DNA of 64,000 nt. It comes from Roseateles_B flavus (GTDB lineage Bacteria; Pseudomonadota; Gammaproteobacteria; Burkholderiales; Burkholderiaceae_C). The position numbers and the translations under genes are program-made. The stretch spans positions 868,001-932,000 of the forward strand of contig NZ_JBDPZC010000001.1 in assembly GCF_039872765.1 (NCBI RefSeq), written 5' to 3'. A model generated the notes under the pieces. The model was not told where the DNA came from. It was given only the letters and a program-made list of their open reading frames with translations, and ran no database searches. Positions 34,160 to 43,337 of the stretch are shown in pieces (within the stretch, counting starts at the first letter, position 1; every line of letters begins with the position of its first letter).

Positions 34160-35016
34160 AGCTGCTCCGTCACGGTGGCTTCCAGTCCATCCTCGCGGGT
34201 GAACTTGAAGCGGGTGGTGATGACCAGCACCTCGGCGCTGCGTCGCATCTCGATGTTGAAGTCGCCGAAGGGCTGGCAGGCGCGCACGATGGCCACGGCG
34301 CGCTTGTCCAGCTGGTTGTTGCCGGAGCTCTGGACGATCTCGGTGTCCACCAGGCGGCCCTTGAAATCCACGTGGATGTTCATGATCAGCTCGCCGTAGA
34401 GCTTGCGGCCGCGGTAGGTGGGGAAGTCGCGGGTGCCGCGCTCCTCGATGCGCCGGCGCAGGGTGTCGTAGTACTGGGCATAGACCACCTCGCGCGTGGC
34501 CGGGCTCACGTAGCGCTTGCGGGGACGGGCGTTTTCGTCGTTGACGCGCTTCTCGATCTCGGCCATCAGCTGCACCAGCTGGCGGCGCTTCTCGGCCTGC
34601 TCGCGGGCCTCGGGGGAGCTGCGCTCGCGGCGCGGGTCTGGCGGCGGCAGCAGGGCCAGCTCGCGCCGGACCTGGGCCAGCAGCTGCTGCTGGACTTCCT
34701 GCAGCTTGGCGATCTGGGCGCGCTGGGTCTCGGTGTTGTCGCCCAGCTCCATGCGCGGCGAGGGCGCCAGCGGCGAAGTGGCCCGCTTCTGCCGGGCCGA
34801 CTCCCCGCCGCCGGCCAGATTGGCCTGGGCCAGGGCCTTGGCTTCGGCCGGGGCGTCCTTGCTGCGCGCATTGACCAGCACCACCTCCAGGGGCGTGTCC
34901 TGGAACAGACGCTGGAATCGCTCGGGATCGGCAATGCGCAGGGCCAGCAGCATCAGGTGCAGGCCCAGGGAGACGATCAGGGCGAGGTGAAGCGGCTGGA
35001 TCTTGCGAGGCAGCAT
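34156..35016 (-). CDS. TonB-family energy-transducing protein
   Basis: A 286-residue inner-membrane protein. One N-terminal helix (about 10-28, LALIVSLGLHLMLLAL), a long charged, partly coiled-coil periplasmic region (about 85-165) and a C-terminal TonB-like domain (about 185-286: YRGRKLYGELIMNIHVDFKG, then VQSSGNNQLDKRAV). There is no ExbB/ExbD gene nearby. It is an alternative TonB, or a relative working with other machinery. A TonB-dependent receptor lies 8 kb away, but a link between them is conjecture. Confidence 0.85.
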   Translation of the reverse strand: MLPRKIQPLHLALIVSLGLHLMLLALRIADPERFQRLFQDTPLEVVLVNARSKDAPAEAKALAQANLAGGGESARQKRATSPLAPSPRMELGDNTETQRAQIAKLQEVQQQLLAQVRRELALLPPPDPRRERSSPEAREQAEKRRQLVQLMAEIEKRVNDENARPRKRYVSPATREVVYAQYYDTLRRRIEERGTRDFPTYRGRKLYGELIMNIHVDFKGRLVDTEIVQSSGNNQLDKRAVAIVRACQPFGDFNIEMRRSAEVLVITTRFKFTREDGLEATVTEQL

Positions 35017-35035
35017 GGCGTGGGCTTGCGTGCGT

Positions 35036-37072
35036 TCAGGCGGCCGGGGCGGCAGGCGCCTCGGAACCGCCCTCGGCGTCGTTCATGTCGATGGCGAGCG
35101 TGAGCGGGCCGCTGCCGGCGTCTTCGTCCTCGTCCACGGTCTCCGCGTCATCCGGGGCCTGTGCTTCGTCCAGGCGCTCGACCAGGGAGGCGTGCACGTC
35201 CAGCGTCATCTCGTCGATGCCGGTGATGCGCACCCGCACATGGCTGCCGCGCGCCAGGCCTTCGCAGCCCAGGGCGCGGAAGACCAGGGGGAGGGTGTCG
35301 GCCCGCACGAGGCCGTCCTTCATCACCGAGGCGGTGAGCTCATGGATGGCGTTCTGCTGCAGGTAGCGCAGGGTCCAGTAGCGCTCGATGCCCGACTGGA
35401 AGCCGTTGTAGGCCGAGTAGGCGGCATCGAAGCCCGAGATGATGGAGAAGAGCTGCGCGTCCTTGGGCTTGAAGGGCGCCACCAGGGCCGCGGTACGGCC
35501 GTGGCGGGCGCAGGCGATGATCTGCCACTGGTTGACCAGGTCGGTGTAGCGGCGCAGCGGCGAGGTGGCCCAGGTGTACTGCGCCACGCCCATGCCGGCA
35601 TGCGGCAGGGCCTTGGTGCCCATGCGCACCTTGACGCCGGGCGCCAGGCTGGCCTGGCTGCGGTAGATGCCCGGCAGGCCCAGCTCGTTGAGCCAGCCGC
35701 CCCAGCTGCTGTTGGCCAGGATCATGGCCTCGGCCACGATCAGGTCCAGCGGCGCGCCGCGCTGGCGGGTGCCGATGCTGACGGCCTCGTGGCCCTCGGG
35801 CTCGCGCTCGCCGTTGCTGTCCAGGCGGAAGGTGTAGTCCGGGCGGTTGAAGGTCTCGGGCTTGCCGCGCACGACCTCGCGCTGCGCCTTCAGGTGCTTC
35901 GCGAGGCGGAAGCAGAAGCGCAGCTCGGCGCCGAAGGCGTAGTCGGCCGGCGCCTCGCCGGTCAGCGAGGCCTCGGTGACGGTGCTGTCCAGCTTGTCGT
36001 GACGCAGGTTGGCGGCGATGGGCACGCGCTCGAGCTTGGTCTCGCGGCTGCGGATCTCCAGCGTGGCCTCGTCCATCGTGACGTACAGCGAGACCGCCGG
36101 GCAGTCGCGCCCCTCGGCCAGCGTGTAGTGCTGCACCACCTCGTCCGGCAGCATGGTCAGCTTCCAGCCGGGCATGTAGACGGTGGAAAAGCGCTCGCGG
36201 GCGACCTTGTCCACCGGCGAGTCCGGCTGGATGGCCAGGCCCGGCGCGGCGATGTGGATGCCGAAGACGATGGTGCCGCTGCCCAGGCCCTGCACGGAGA
36301 GGGCGTCGTCGATCTCGGTGGTGGCCGAGTCGTCGATGGAGAAGGCCTGCACGGGCGCCAGGGGCAGCTCGTCGGTGATGGCCGGCGCGGTGAGCGCCGG
36401 GAAGCCGGTGCCCTTGGGGAAGTTCTCGAACAGGAAGCGCTTCCAGTGGAACTGGTAGGGGCTGCTGATCGCGCCGGCGCCCTTGAGCAGGTCCAGCGGC
36501 GCCTGCTGCGAACGCTTGGCGGCCTCGACCACGGCCTTGTACTCGGGGCCGTTCTTGTCGGGCTTGAAGAGGATCTTGTAGATCTGCTCGCGGATGCCGG
36601 CCGGGCACTGGCCCGCGATCAGCTCCTGGGCCCAGGCCTCGATCTGCAGGGCCTGCTGGCGTTTGCGCTCAATGCCCAGCAGGGCGGCCTTGACCTGCTC
36701 CTCGGGGGCCTTCTTGAACAGGCCCTTGCCCATGCGGCGGAAGTAGTGCGGCGCCTCGTAGAGCCTGAAGAGGGCGGCGGCTTGCTGGATCACGCCGGCC
36801 TTGGCGTCGAAATAGTCCCGCGCCAGGTCTGCGAAGCCGAACTCGCCCTCGGGGGCGAACTCCCAGGCGAGGTCCAGGTCGATCTCCAGGCCCAGGGCCT
36901 GGCCCTCGGCCATGAGCTCGGCGGGGGCCGGCTTGTCGAACTTGAGCAGCACATTGGCTGCCTTCACTTTGACGCGCTTGCCCGAGTCCAGCTCGATCTG
37001 CATCGAGCTTTCCGCTTCGGACATCACACGGCCGGCGAGGAATTTTCCGGCGTCATCGAACAGGGCAAACAT
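35036..37072 (-). CDS. RNB-family 3'-5' exoribonuclease (RNase II/R type)
   Basis: Processive hydrolytic exoribonuclease, 678 residues from ATG 37070-37072 (MFALFDDAGKFL). An atypical N-terminus replaces the classic double cold-shock domains. The RNB catalytic core begins near residue 255 with SIDDSATTEIDDALS, carrying the metal-binding aspartates, and continues with VYMPGWKLTMLPDEVVQHYTL. A C-terminal S1-like region precedes an acidic tail. Which paralogue this is (RNase II or an RNase II-like form) cannot be settled here. First gene of the run leading to tonB-like, aroE and mtgA. Confidence 0.9.
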   Translation of the reverse strand: MFALFDDAGKFLAGRVMSEAESSMQIELDSGKRVKVKAANVLLKFDKPAPAELMAEGQALGLEIDLDLAWEFAPEGEFGFADLARDYFDAKAGVIQQAAALFRLYEAPHYFRRMGKGLFKKAPEEQVKAALLGIERKRQQALQIEAWAQELIAGQCPAGIREQIYKILFKPDKNGPEYKAVVEAAKRSQQAPLDLLKGAGAISSPYQFHWKRFLFENFPKGTGFPALTAPAITDELPLAPVQAFSIDDSATTEIDDALSVQGLGSGTIVFGIHIAAPGLAIQPDSPVDKVARERFSTVYMPGWKLTMLPDEVVQHYTLAEGRDCPAVSLYVTMDEATLEIRSRETKLERVPIAANLRHDKLDSTVTEASLTGEAPADYAFGAELRFCFRLAKHLKAQREVVRGKPETFNRPDYTFRLDSNGEREPEGHEAVSIGTRQRGAPLDLIVAEAMILANSSWGGWLNELGLPGIYRSQASLAPGVKVRMGTKALPHAGMGVAQYTWATSPLRRYTDLVNQWQIIACARHGRTAALVAPFKPKDAQLFSIISGFDAAYSAYNGFQSGIERYWTLRYLQQNAIHELTASVMKDGLVRADTLPLVFRALGCEGLARGSHVRVRITGIDEMTLDVHASLVERLDEAQAPDDAETVDEDEDAGSGPLTLAIDMNDAEGGSEAPAAPAA

Positions 37073-37608
37073 AGGGTGCGCATTGTCGCCCAAGTGCAGT
37101 GGTGCCGGTCGCAAGCCGAACGCGGGCCTCGCACGACGGGCGCCGCGAAGAGGTCAGCGGGCCGCCGGGGCATTGGTCGGTGGCGGCCCGCTGGAACGAG
37201 GAGCGATCCACAGGGGTGGGCGCCAGACTCGATGCCCAGGGCCCGCGGCTTGCCTGCCGGGCCCGCAAGGCACCCTGGTCCGGGCCCTGACGGTGTGAGC
37301 GTCTGTGGGCGCGAGCCTAGCCCATCGTCATGACGTCATGGGGGCCCTGCGAGGGCGGCTCCACAGGGCGGCGGACCCCGGCGCGGGGGCAGGGCTTACG
37401 CTTCATTACGAGTTCATTGCCCGCTGTGCGAACAAGCGGGCGCCTGCCGCGCCTGCCGCCCGGCGGCTGATCGAGAAACTCCCAATCCGGGCCGCGCTCC
37501 GCGGCCATCAGAATCGTGACAAGGTCCGCGACGGGAAGGTCTGTGTCTTACAGAAGCTCACGAAAGTCCAACAAAACGTCAGCCGGCTCCAGCAGAGGCG
37601 CCGGCAAG
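37073..37608. promoter_or_regulatory. divergent control region between the RNB exonuclease and the sugar-binding-protein operon
   Basis: A 536-bp gap with no supportable gene. It holds an 11-bp perfect inverted repeat (AGCGGGCCGCC at 37156-37166 with 37182-37192) and a perfect 12-bp palindrome CATGACGTCATG at 37329-37340, which looks like a regulator site. Both must be considered candidates for the operator of the two-component operon on the right. The AT-richest stretch (about 37395-37425) may hold a promoter, but no clear -35/-10 pair stands out. Confidence 0.45.
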
Positions 37609-38949
37609 ATGCGGCGCATGTTGTGGGCGGCTGCTTTGCCAATGAGCTTGTGGTCGGCGCTGCCGGTGACCGCAGCGCCGGCACCCGCGCCTGCGTCGGC
37701 GGCGGTGGCTGAGGCCCCTGGCGAGCTGACGGTGCTGCACTGGTGGACCTCCGCCAGCGAACGGGCCGCCGCCAACCATGTGGCGGCCCGCCTGGCCGAG
37801 CAGGGCCTGCGCTGGGTGGACAGTGCGGTGGCCGGCGGCGGCGGCGGGCCGGCCGTCAAGGTGCTGAATGAGCGCATCCTGCGGCGCATGGCGCCCAAGG
37901 TGGCGCAGCTCAACGGCCAGTCCATGAACGAATGGGCCGACATGGGCCTGCTGCTGGAGCTGGACGCCGTTGCCCAGCGCAAGGGCTGGGCCCGCACGCT
38001 CTTTCCGCAGGTGCTGAGCCAGCTGAGCGTGCGCGAGCACATCGTGGCCGCGCCGTTGGGCATCCATCGCATCAACAACCTCTACCTGAACCGGGCGGTC
38101 TTTCGCCAGCACGGCATCGAGCCCCCCACCGACTGGGCGGGCCTCGCCCGGGCCGCCGAGCGCCTGCGCTCGGCCGGTGTCACGCCCGTGGCCTTCAGCG
38201 ACGAACCCTGGCAGGTGGCCACGGTGTTCGAGGCCCTCCTGCTGGGCGAGGCCGGCCCGCAGCTGTACCGGCGCATGATGGTGCAGCAGGAGTGGCAGGC
38301 CTTCGAGGATCCGGCGCTGGAGCGCGCCTTCCGGCGCCTGCGCGAGTGGCGCAGCCTCGCGCTGCCGGCCAGCGCTGCCACGGGGGGCGCTGCCGGCGGC
38401 GGCGAGCGCCCCTGGACCGAGCTGGTGGCCGACTTCGCCTCGGGGCGCGCCGCGATGCTGATCACGGGCGACTGGGCCCGCGGCGAGCTGGGCGCCCTGG
38501 GCCTGGAGGGGGGCCGCGACTTCGACTGCCGCGCCGTGCCTGGCACGGCGGCGGTCCACCTCTTCAGCATCGACACCCTGGCCATGCTGGCCGGCGACCG
38601 CAGCGCCCAGCCCGAGCAGGAGAAGATGGCCGAGCTGCTGGCCAGCGCCACGCTGCAGCTGGGCTACAACCGCATCAAGGGCTCGGTGCCTGTGCGCAAG
38701 GATGTGCCCGTGGACGAGCTGGACCCCTGCGCCCAGCAGTCCTACCGCCTCTTCGCGTCCCCCGCCACGCCGCGCGTGCCCAGCCTGGTGCACCGCATGG
38801 CCTTTGGCGAGGTGGGCAAGAACGCCCTGATCGCAACCGTCCACCGCTTTGCGCTGGATCCCGCCCAGACGCCGGCGGCCGCGCAGCGCAGGCTGCTGGG
38901 CCTGCTGCGCGCCCTGCCTCCCAAGCCCTCCCGATCCGCCGCGCCATGA
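37609..38949 (+). CDS. periplasmic sugar-binding protein, glucose (GtsA/GltB) type
   Basis: Extracellular solute-binding protein of family 1, 446 residues. A signal peptide (MRRMLWAAALPMSLWSALPV, then TAAPAPAPA) precedes LTVLHWWTSASE, a glycine-rich VAGGGGGPAV loop, MNEWADMG, APLGIHRINNLYLN, DEPWQVATVFEALLLG and a late KGSVPVRKDVP. These segments follow the order seen in glucose/mannose-binding proteins of Pseudomonas-type ABC systems. No permease or ATPase gene is adjacent. Its stop overlaps the response regulator start (ATGA), so it probably supplies ligand information to that two-component system. Confidence 0.85.
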   Translation: MRRMLWAAALPMSLWSALPVTAAPAPAPASAAVAEAPGELTVLHWWTSASERAAANHVAARLAEQGLRWVDSAVAGGGGGPAVKVLNERILRRMAPKVAQLNGQSMNEWADMGLLLELDAVAQRKGWARTLFPQVLSQLSVREHIVAAPLGIHRINNLYLNRAVFRQHGIEPPTDWAGLARAAERLRSAGVTPVAFSDEPWQVATVFEALLLGEAGPQLYRRMMVQQEWQAFEDPALERAFRRLREWRSLALPASAATGGAAGGGERPWTELVADFASGRAAMLITGDWARGELGALGLEGGRDFDCRAVPGTAAVHLFSIDTLAMLAGDRSAQPEQEKMAELLASATLQLGYNRIKGSVPVRKDVPVDELDPCAQQSYRLFASPATPRVPSLVHRMAFGEVGKNALIATVHRFALDPAQTPAAAQRRLLGLLRALPPKPSRSAAP

Positions 38950-39662
38950 ACCGCACCATCCTGATCGTCGACGACGACCAGAAGATCCGCACCCTGCTCA
39001 AGACCTACCTCGAGAAGAACCAGTACGAGGTGCTGCTCGCCCACGACGGCGCCAGCTTCATGGCCGAGTTCGAACGCCATCGCGAGCAGATCAGCCTGTG
39101 CATCCTGGACGTCATGCTGCCGGACACCGAGGGCTTTGCCCTGTGCCAGGCGGTGCGCCGCCGCTCCGACGTGCCGGTGATCATGCTCACGGCCAGCGCC
39201 GAGGAGACGGACCGCATCGTGGGCCTGGAGCTGGGCGCCGATGACTACCTGGGCAAACCCTTCAACCCGCGCGAGCTGCTGGCCCGCATCAAGGCCATCC
39301 ACCGTCGCTCCGGCCAGGAGCGCAGCCAGCCGGCGCGCTTCTTCCGTTTCAACGGCTTCACGCTGGACGTGCTGGAGCGCAGCCTGGTGGACCCCGACGG
39401 GCAGGCCTCGCCCCTGTCCGGCATGGACTTCCAGCTGCTGAAGCTGCTGGTGGAGCATCCCGGCCAGGTGCTGGACCGCAGCCGCCTGGCCGAGGTGACC
39501 CGCGGCCGCGACCTCGGGCCGCTGGACCGGTCCCTGGACGTGCAGATCAGCCGCCTGCGCCAGCGCCTGCGCGACGACGGCAAGCAGCCGGCGCTGATCA
39601 AGACCGTGCGGGGCTCGGGCTATGTCTTCGCCAGCACCGTCCAGGTCAACGATGCGGCCTGA
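38946..39662 (+). CDS. OmpR-family response regulator, GltR-like
   Basis: 238 residues. Receiver domain: ILIVDDDQKIR acidic pocket, phospho-acceptor Asp in CILDVMLPDTEG, Lys in YLGKPFNPREL. A winged-helix DNA-binding domain follows (LSGMDFQLLKLLVEHPGQ, then DVQISRLRQRLRDD and VRGSGYVFA). The closest remembered relatives are regulators of glucose uptake such as GltR, because of the binding protein next to it; sequence alone would give only 'OmpR type'. Overlaps both neighbours. Confidence 0.9.
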   Translation: MNRTILIVDDDQKIRTLLKTYLEKNQYEVLLAHDGASFMAEFERHREQISLCILDVMLPDTEGFALCQAVRRRSDVPVIMLTASAEETDRIVGLELGADDYLGKPFNPRELLARIKAIHRRSGQERSQPARFFRFNGFTLDVLERSLVDPDGQASPLSGMDFQLLKLLVEHPGQVLDRSRLAEVTRGRDLGPLDRSLDVQISRLRQRLRDDGKQPALIKTVRGSGYVFASTVQVNDAA

Positions 39663-41208
39663 GGCCGGCCTGCGCTGGACGCCGCCGGCCGGCCTCCAGC
39701 GCGTCCTGGCCTTCCTGCTGGACAGCCTGCAGGGCCGCTTCGTGCTGGCCATGCTGGGCGGGCTGGCGCTGGTCCAGCTGCTGGTCAACCTGCTGTGGTA
39801 CCACCAGCTGGAGCAGCGCACGCGCCGGCAGGTCGAGCTGGCGGCCCACCACCTGGCCAGCGGCGCCCTGGGCGCGGTGCGCGGCCTGCGCGAGCTGCCC
39901 GCGGCCTACCGCCCGCTGCTGATCGAGCAGCTGCGCACCATGGGCGGCACGCGCTTCCTGGTCTTCATCAACGCGGCGGCGGTGGAGGTCCAGCCCTTGC
40001 CCGGGCCGCCGGTGGTCCGCGAGCTGGAGGCCTCGCTGCAGCGGGAGTTGCAGGCCCGCCTGGGGCAGCAGGCGCCGCTGCGGGTGACGCTGGCCTCGCC
40101 CCTGGGCCTGCGGGTGGGGCCGCAGGGCGGGCTGCTGTCGGACCTGCCGGAGAGCTGGGTCGATCCCTCCCTGCTGGCAGCCGACCGGCCCGCGCCCTTC
40201 GTCGTGATCCAGCTGGAGACGGAGCCGGGGCAATGGCTGTACCTCAGCAGCACCCTGCCGGATCCCTTCCTGCTGGAGCAGCTGGAGTTCTTCACCTGGC
40301 AGCGCCTGGCCCCGCAAGGCCTGACCCTCGCCCTGGCCCTGCTGCTGAGCCTGGTGGCCTCGCGCACGCTCACCCGGCCCCTGCGCGGCCTGAGCCGGGC
40401 GGCGGCGCGCGTGGGGCATCGCTCCGTGCCGCAGCCCTTGCGGGTCAGCGGCACGGCCGAGGTGCGCCAGGCCACGCAGGCCTTCAACGAGATGCAGGAG
40501 CGCATCCGCCGCTACCTGAGCGACCGCGAGCGGCTCTTCGCCTCCATCTCGCACGACCTGCGCACGCCCATCACGCGCCTGCGCCTGCGCAGCGAGCTGC
40601 TGGACGACGAGGCCGTGCAGGACGAGTTCCACGAGGACCTCGATGAGCTGGACCTGATGGTCAAGACGGCCCTGCAGATCGTCAAGGACACCGACATCCA
40701 CGAGAACCGCGCGCCCGTGCGCATCGACCTCGTGCTGCAGAAGATGGTGCGCGACGCCCGCATGGCCGGCCAGCGCATCGAGCTGGAAGAGCGGCCCCTC
40801 ACCGTCTTCGGCAAGCCCCTGGCCCTCAAGAGGGCCCTGGGCAATCTGCTGGACAACGCGGTGTTCTACGGCTGCGGCGGCGAGGGCCGGCCGGTGCAGC
40901 TGCGCATGGAGGCCGGCCCTGAGGGTCAGGTCTTGCTGACGGTGCGAGACCACGGCCCCGGCGTGCCTGAGCAGGCGCTGCACCAGCTGGGCCAGCCCTA
41001 CACCCGCCTGGCGCACGGCCGGCAGGCGCGGGAGGAGGGGCTGGGGCTGGGTCTGTCCATCGTGCGGGACATCGTCGCCGATCACGGCGGGCAGCTGCAG
41101 TTCCGCAACCATCCCGAGGGCGGCCTGGAGGTGCGGCTGAGCCTGCCGAGCCCGGTGGGGGTGCCGGAGGAATCGGCGGCCGGGGCAGCTGGCGCAAGGC
41201 CGGGCTGA
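39652..41208 (+). CDS. membrane sensor histidine kinase, GtrS-like
   Basis: 518 residues from ATG 39652, overlapping the regulator by 11 nt. First membrane helix at about 30-50, a periplasmic sensor region (about 51-205, near 155 residues, Gln/Leu/Ala-rich), second helix (about 216-235), HAMP, HisKA (SISHDLRTPITRLRLR) and ATPase domain (NLLDNAVFYG, DHGPGVP, GLGLGLSIV). The size of the periplasmic domain would allow contact with the co-encoded binding protein. Signal unknown. Confidence 0.9.
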   Translation: MRPEAGLRWTPPAGLQRVLAFLLDSLQGRFVLAMLGGLALVQLLVNLLWYHQLEQRTRRQVELAAHHLASGALGAVRGLRELPAAYRPLLIEQLRTMGGTRFLVFINAAAVEVQPLPGPPVVRELEASLQRELQARLGQQAPLRVTLASPLGLRVGPQGGLLSDLPESWVDPSLLAADRPAPFVVIQLETEPGQWLYLSSTLPDPFLLEQLEFFTWQRLAPQGLTLALALLLSLVASRTLTRPLRGLSRAAARVGHRSVPQPLRVSGTAEVRQATQAFNEMQERIRRYLSDRERLFASISHDLRTPITRLRLRSELLDDEAVQDEFHEDLDELDLMVKTALQIVKDTDIHENRAPVRIDLVLQKMVRDARMAGQRIELEERPLTVFGKPLALKRALGNLLDNAVFYGCGGEGRPVQLRMEAGPEGQVLLTVRDHGPGVPEQALHQLGQPYTRLAHGRQAREEGLGLGLSIVRDIVADHGGQLQFRNHPEGGLEVRLSLPSPVGVPEESAAGAAGARPG

Positions 41209-41224
41209 ACGCTCGCGCCGGGGC

Positions 41225-41782
41225 TCAGCCCTTCTTGCGGCCCAGCATGCGCAGCAGGGTGCTGTCGCGATCGATGAAGTGGTGCTTCAGCGCCGCCAGC
41301 ACGTGCAGGGTCACGAGCAGCAGCAGCAGGTAGCCCAGCCAGTGGTGGGCCTGATGGCCCAGCTCGGCGAGCGTGGCGTTGTAGGGCAGGACCTCGCCGG
41401 GCTTGGCGGGATCGTCCTGGTGCGGCACCAGGGTCAGGCCGAAGACGCCGAAGCCGTGGCCGCTGGCGCCCGAGAACACCATGCCGCTCAAGGGCATCAG
41501 CAGGGTCAGGGCCAGCAGGGTGCCGTGGGCCCAGCGGGCGGCGCGCTGCATCGCGGGCGAGGTGGGCTGCACCGGCCCGGGCAGGCCCAGGCGCAGGCGC
41601 TGGACCAGGCGCACGGCGATGAGGAGCAGGGCGATCACACCCAGCGACTTGTGCCAGGGGTACAGCGCCCAGGCTTCGCTGCGGCTCATGTACAGGCCCA
41701 CGCCGGCCAGGCCCAGCATCAAGGTGGCGACAAGCCAGTGCAGCAGGCGGCTGGAAGGAGGCAGCGGGTCATGTTCGGCCAT
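41225..41782 (-). CDS. cytochrome b561-type membrane protein
   Basis: Four-helix di-haem b membrane protein, 185 residues. Histidines typical of the family lie in the helices: RLLHWLVATLML, YPWHKSLGVIALLL, ARWAHGTLLALTL and HHWLGYLLLLLVTLHVL. Such proteins oxidise quinol or transfer electrons to superoxide, and are sometimes linked to YceI partners, none of which is seen here. Its stop lies only 16 nt from the kinase stop in convergent orientation. Confidence 0.9.
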   Translation of the reverse strand: MAEHDPLPPSSRLLHWLVATLMLGLAGVGLYMSRSEAWALYPWHKSLGVIALLLIAVRLVQRLRLGLPGPVQPTSPAMQRAARWAHGTLLALTLLMPLSGMVFSGASGHGFGVFGLTLVPHQDDPAKPGEVLPYNATLAELGHQAHHWLGYLLLLLVTLHVLAALKHHFIDRDSTLLRMLGRKKG

Positions 41783-41882
41783 GGCGAGGGTCCGGTGATG
41801 GTGGCCCGCGAGTCTAGCGAGGCTGCAGCATCGGGACGCGGCCCCATGTGCGCCCTGCGCATCGGGTCTGCGTGCCCCGGCC

Positions 41883-43235
41883 TCAGTCCTGCCCCGGCCG
41901 GCGCCGCAGGCGGTGCCCCACGAGGGCGTAGAACAGGATCAGCGCATAGCAGGGCAGCATCATCCAGTACGCGCCCTGACCGCCCAGCTGGTCGCTGAGC
42001 CGGCCGTACAGCATGGGCAGCAGGGCGCCGCCGGCGATGCCCATGATCAGCAGGGCCGATCCGGCCGCGGTGTAGCGGCCCAGTCCTTCCAGCGCGAGCG
42101 GCCAGATGGCGGGCCAGACCAGGGCATTGGCCAGGCCCAGCAGGGCGAGGCACAGCACGGCGTCGGGCACGGGGGGCACGCCCAGCCAGCCCAGCAGCAG
42201 GCTGCTCCAGCCCGTCGCGCTGCTGGAGCTGCCGGCCACGCCCACGACGCACAGCAGGCCCAGCGCCGCGGAGATCGCCAGGGCACGGGCCTGGCTCAGC
42301 ACGCGAGGGATCAGCAGCACGCCCAGCAGGTAGCCCAGCACCATGAAGCCCATGGTGTAGGAGGTCAGCACGGCATAGTGCGGCACGCCCAGCTGCTGGC
42401 CGAAGAGGCCGATGGTGTCGCCCGCAATCACCTCCACGCCCACGTAGCCGAAGAGGCTCAGGGCGCCCAGCACGGCCTGCGGGAAGCGCAGCACGCCCAG
42501 GGCGCGGGTCTCGCGGCGGCCGGGGGCGGAATCCGGTTCCAGCGCGGGCTCCGGCACCGGCGCCAGCTGCACGAGACCCATGAAGAGCAGCAGCGCCACG
42601 GCCATCACCGCATAGGGGTAGATGAGGCGCGAGGCCAGCTCCACCCGCAGCAGCGCCTGCGCCGCGGGAGCCAGCCGCGCCATCTCGGTATGCGCATAGG
42701 GGCCGATGCCACCCAGGACCAGGGCCGAGAAGACCAGGGGCACGACGATGCCCGCGCCCTTGTTGAACAGGCCCATGATGCTGATGCGCATGGCGGCGCT
42801 CTCGCGCGGACCGATGCAGACGATGTAGGGGTTGATGGCCGTCTGCATGAGCGTCATGCCGGTGGCCAGCGTGAAGAGCGCCAGCAGGAAGAGGCCGTAG
42901 TGCGCACTCTGGGCCGCGGGGATGAAGAGCCCCGCACCCGCGGCCATCACGCCCAGGCTGAGGGTCATGCCCCGCTTGTAGCCGGTGCGCTGCAGCAGCA
43001 GCGCCGCCGGGAGCGCCATCACGGTGTAGGCGATGTAGAAGGCGAAGGTCACCCACAGGGCCTGGAAGTTGCTCAGGCGGCAGACCAGCTTCAGGAAGGG
43101 AATCAGTGAGCCGTTGAGCCAGGTGACGAAGCCCAGGATGAAGAACATCAGGGCGATGAAGCCCATGGCCAGCAGGACCGAGGGGCCCTGTGCGAGGGTC
43201 ATGGGGCGCGGGGCGGTGGAGGTCTTGGCGTGCAT
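41883..43235 (-). CDS. FucP-like MFS sugar:proton symporter
   Basis: A 450-residue transporter with about 12 membrane helices. It has the FucP/GluP-family markers GFVTWLNGSLIPFLK, QTAINPYIVCIGPRESAA, RISIMGLFNKGAGI and YVGVEVIAGDTIGLFG. Expected substrates are monosaccharides (fucose, glucose, galactose or N-acetylglucosamine in other members). It lies 102 nt downstream of a TonB-dependent receptor on the same strand, suggesting the receptor brings the sugar into the periplasm and this protein takes it across the inner membrane. Confidence 0.9.
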   Translation of the reverse strand: MHAKTSTAPRPMTLAQGPSVLLAMGFIALMFFILGFVTWLNGSLIPFLKLVCRLSNFQALWVTFAFYIAYTVMALPAALLLQRTGYKRGMTLSLGVMAAGAGLFIPAAQSAHYGLFLLALFTLATGMTLMQTAINPYIVCIGPRESAAMRISIMGLFNKGAGIVVPLVFSALVLGGIGPYAHTEMARLAPAAQALLRVELASRLIYPYAVMAVALLLFMGLVQLAPVPEPALEPDSAPGRRETRALGVLRFPQAVLGALSLFGYVGVEVIAGDTIGLFGQQLGVPHYAVLTSYTMGFMVLGYLLGVLLIPRVLSQARALAISAALGLLCVVGVAGSSSSATGWSSLLLGWLGVPPVPDAVLCLALLGLANALVWPAIWPLALEGLGRYTAAGSALLIMGIAGGALLPMLYGRLSDQLGGQGAYWMMLPCYALILFYALVGHRLRRRPGQD

Positions 43236-43337
43236 GGTGGGGGTGCGTCCGGTGAGGCGGGCAGCGCGCAGCCGACCCTGCGCCGCCTGGTGCGGGCGGC
43301 GCAGGGCCTGGCACGAAGGGTCAGGTCTTGCCGGCGC

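Noticed and set aside
34156..35016. TonB-like protein as the dedicated energiser of the receptor at 43.3 kb
   Set aside because: It is 8 kb away in another transcription unit, without ExbB/ExbD. No sequence evidence links the two.
37156..37192. Rho-independent terminator in the gap upstream of the RNB exonuclease gene
   Set aside because: The 11-bp stem is strong, but no U-tract follows on either strand and both neighbouring genes point away from it.
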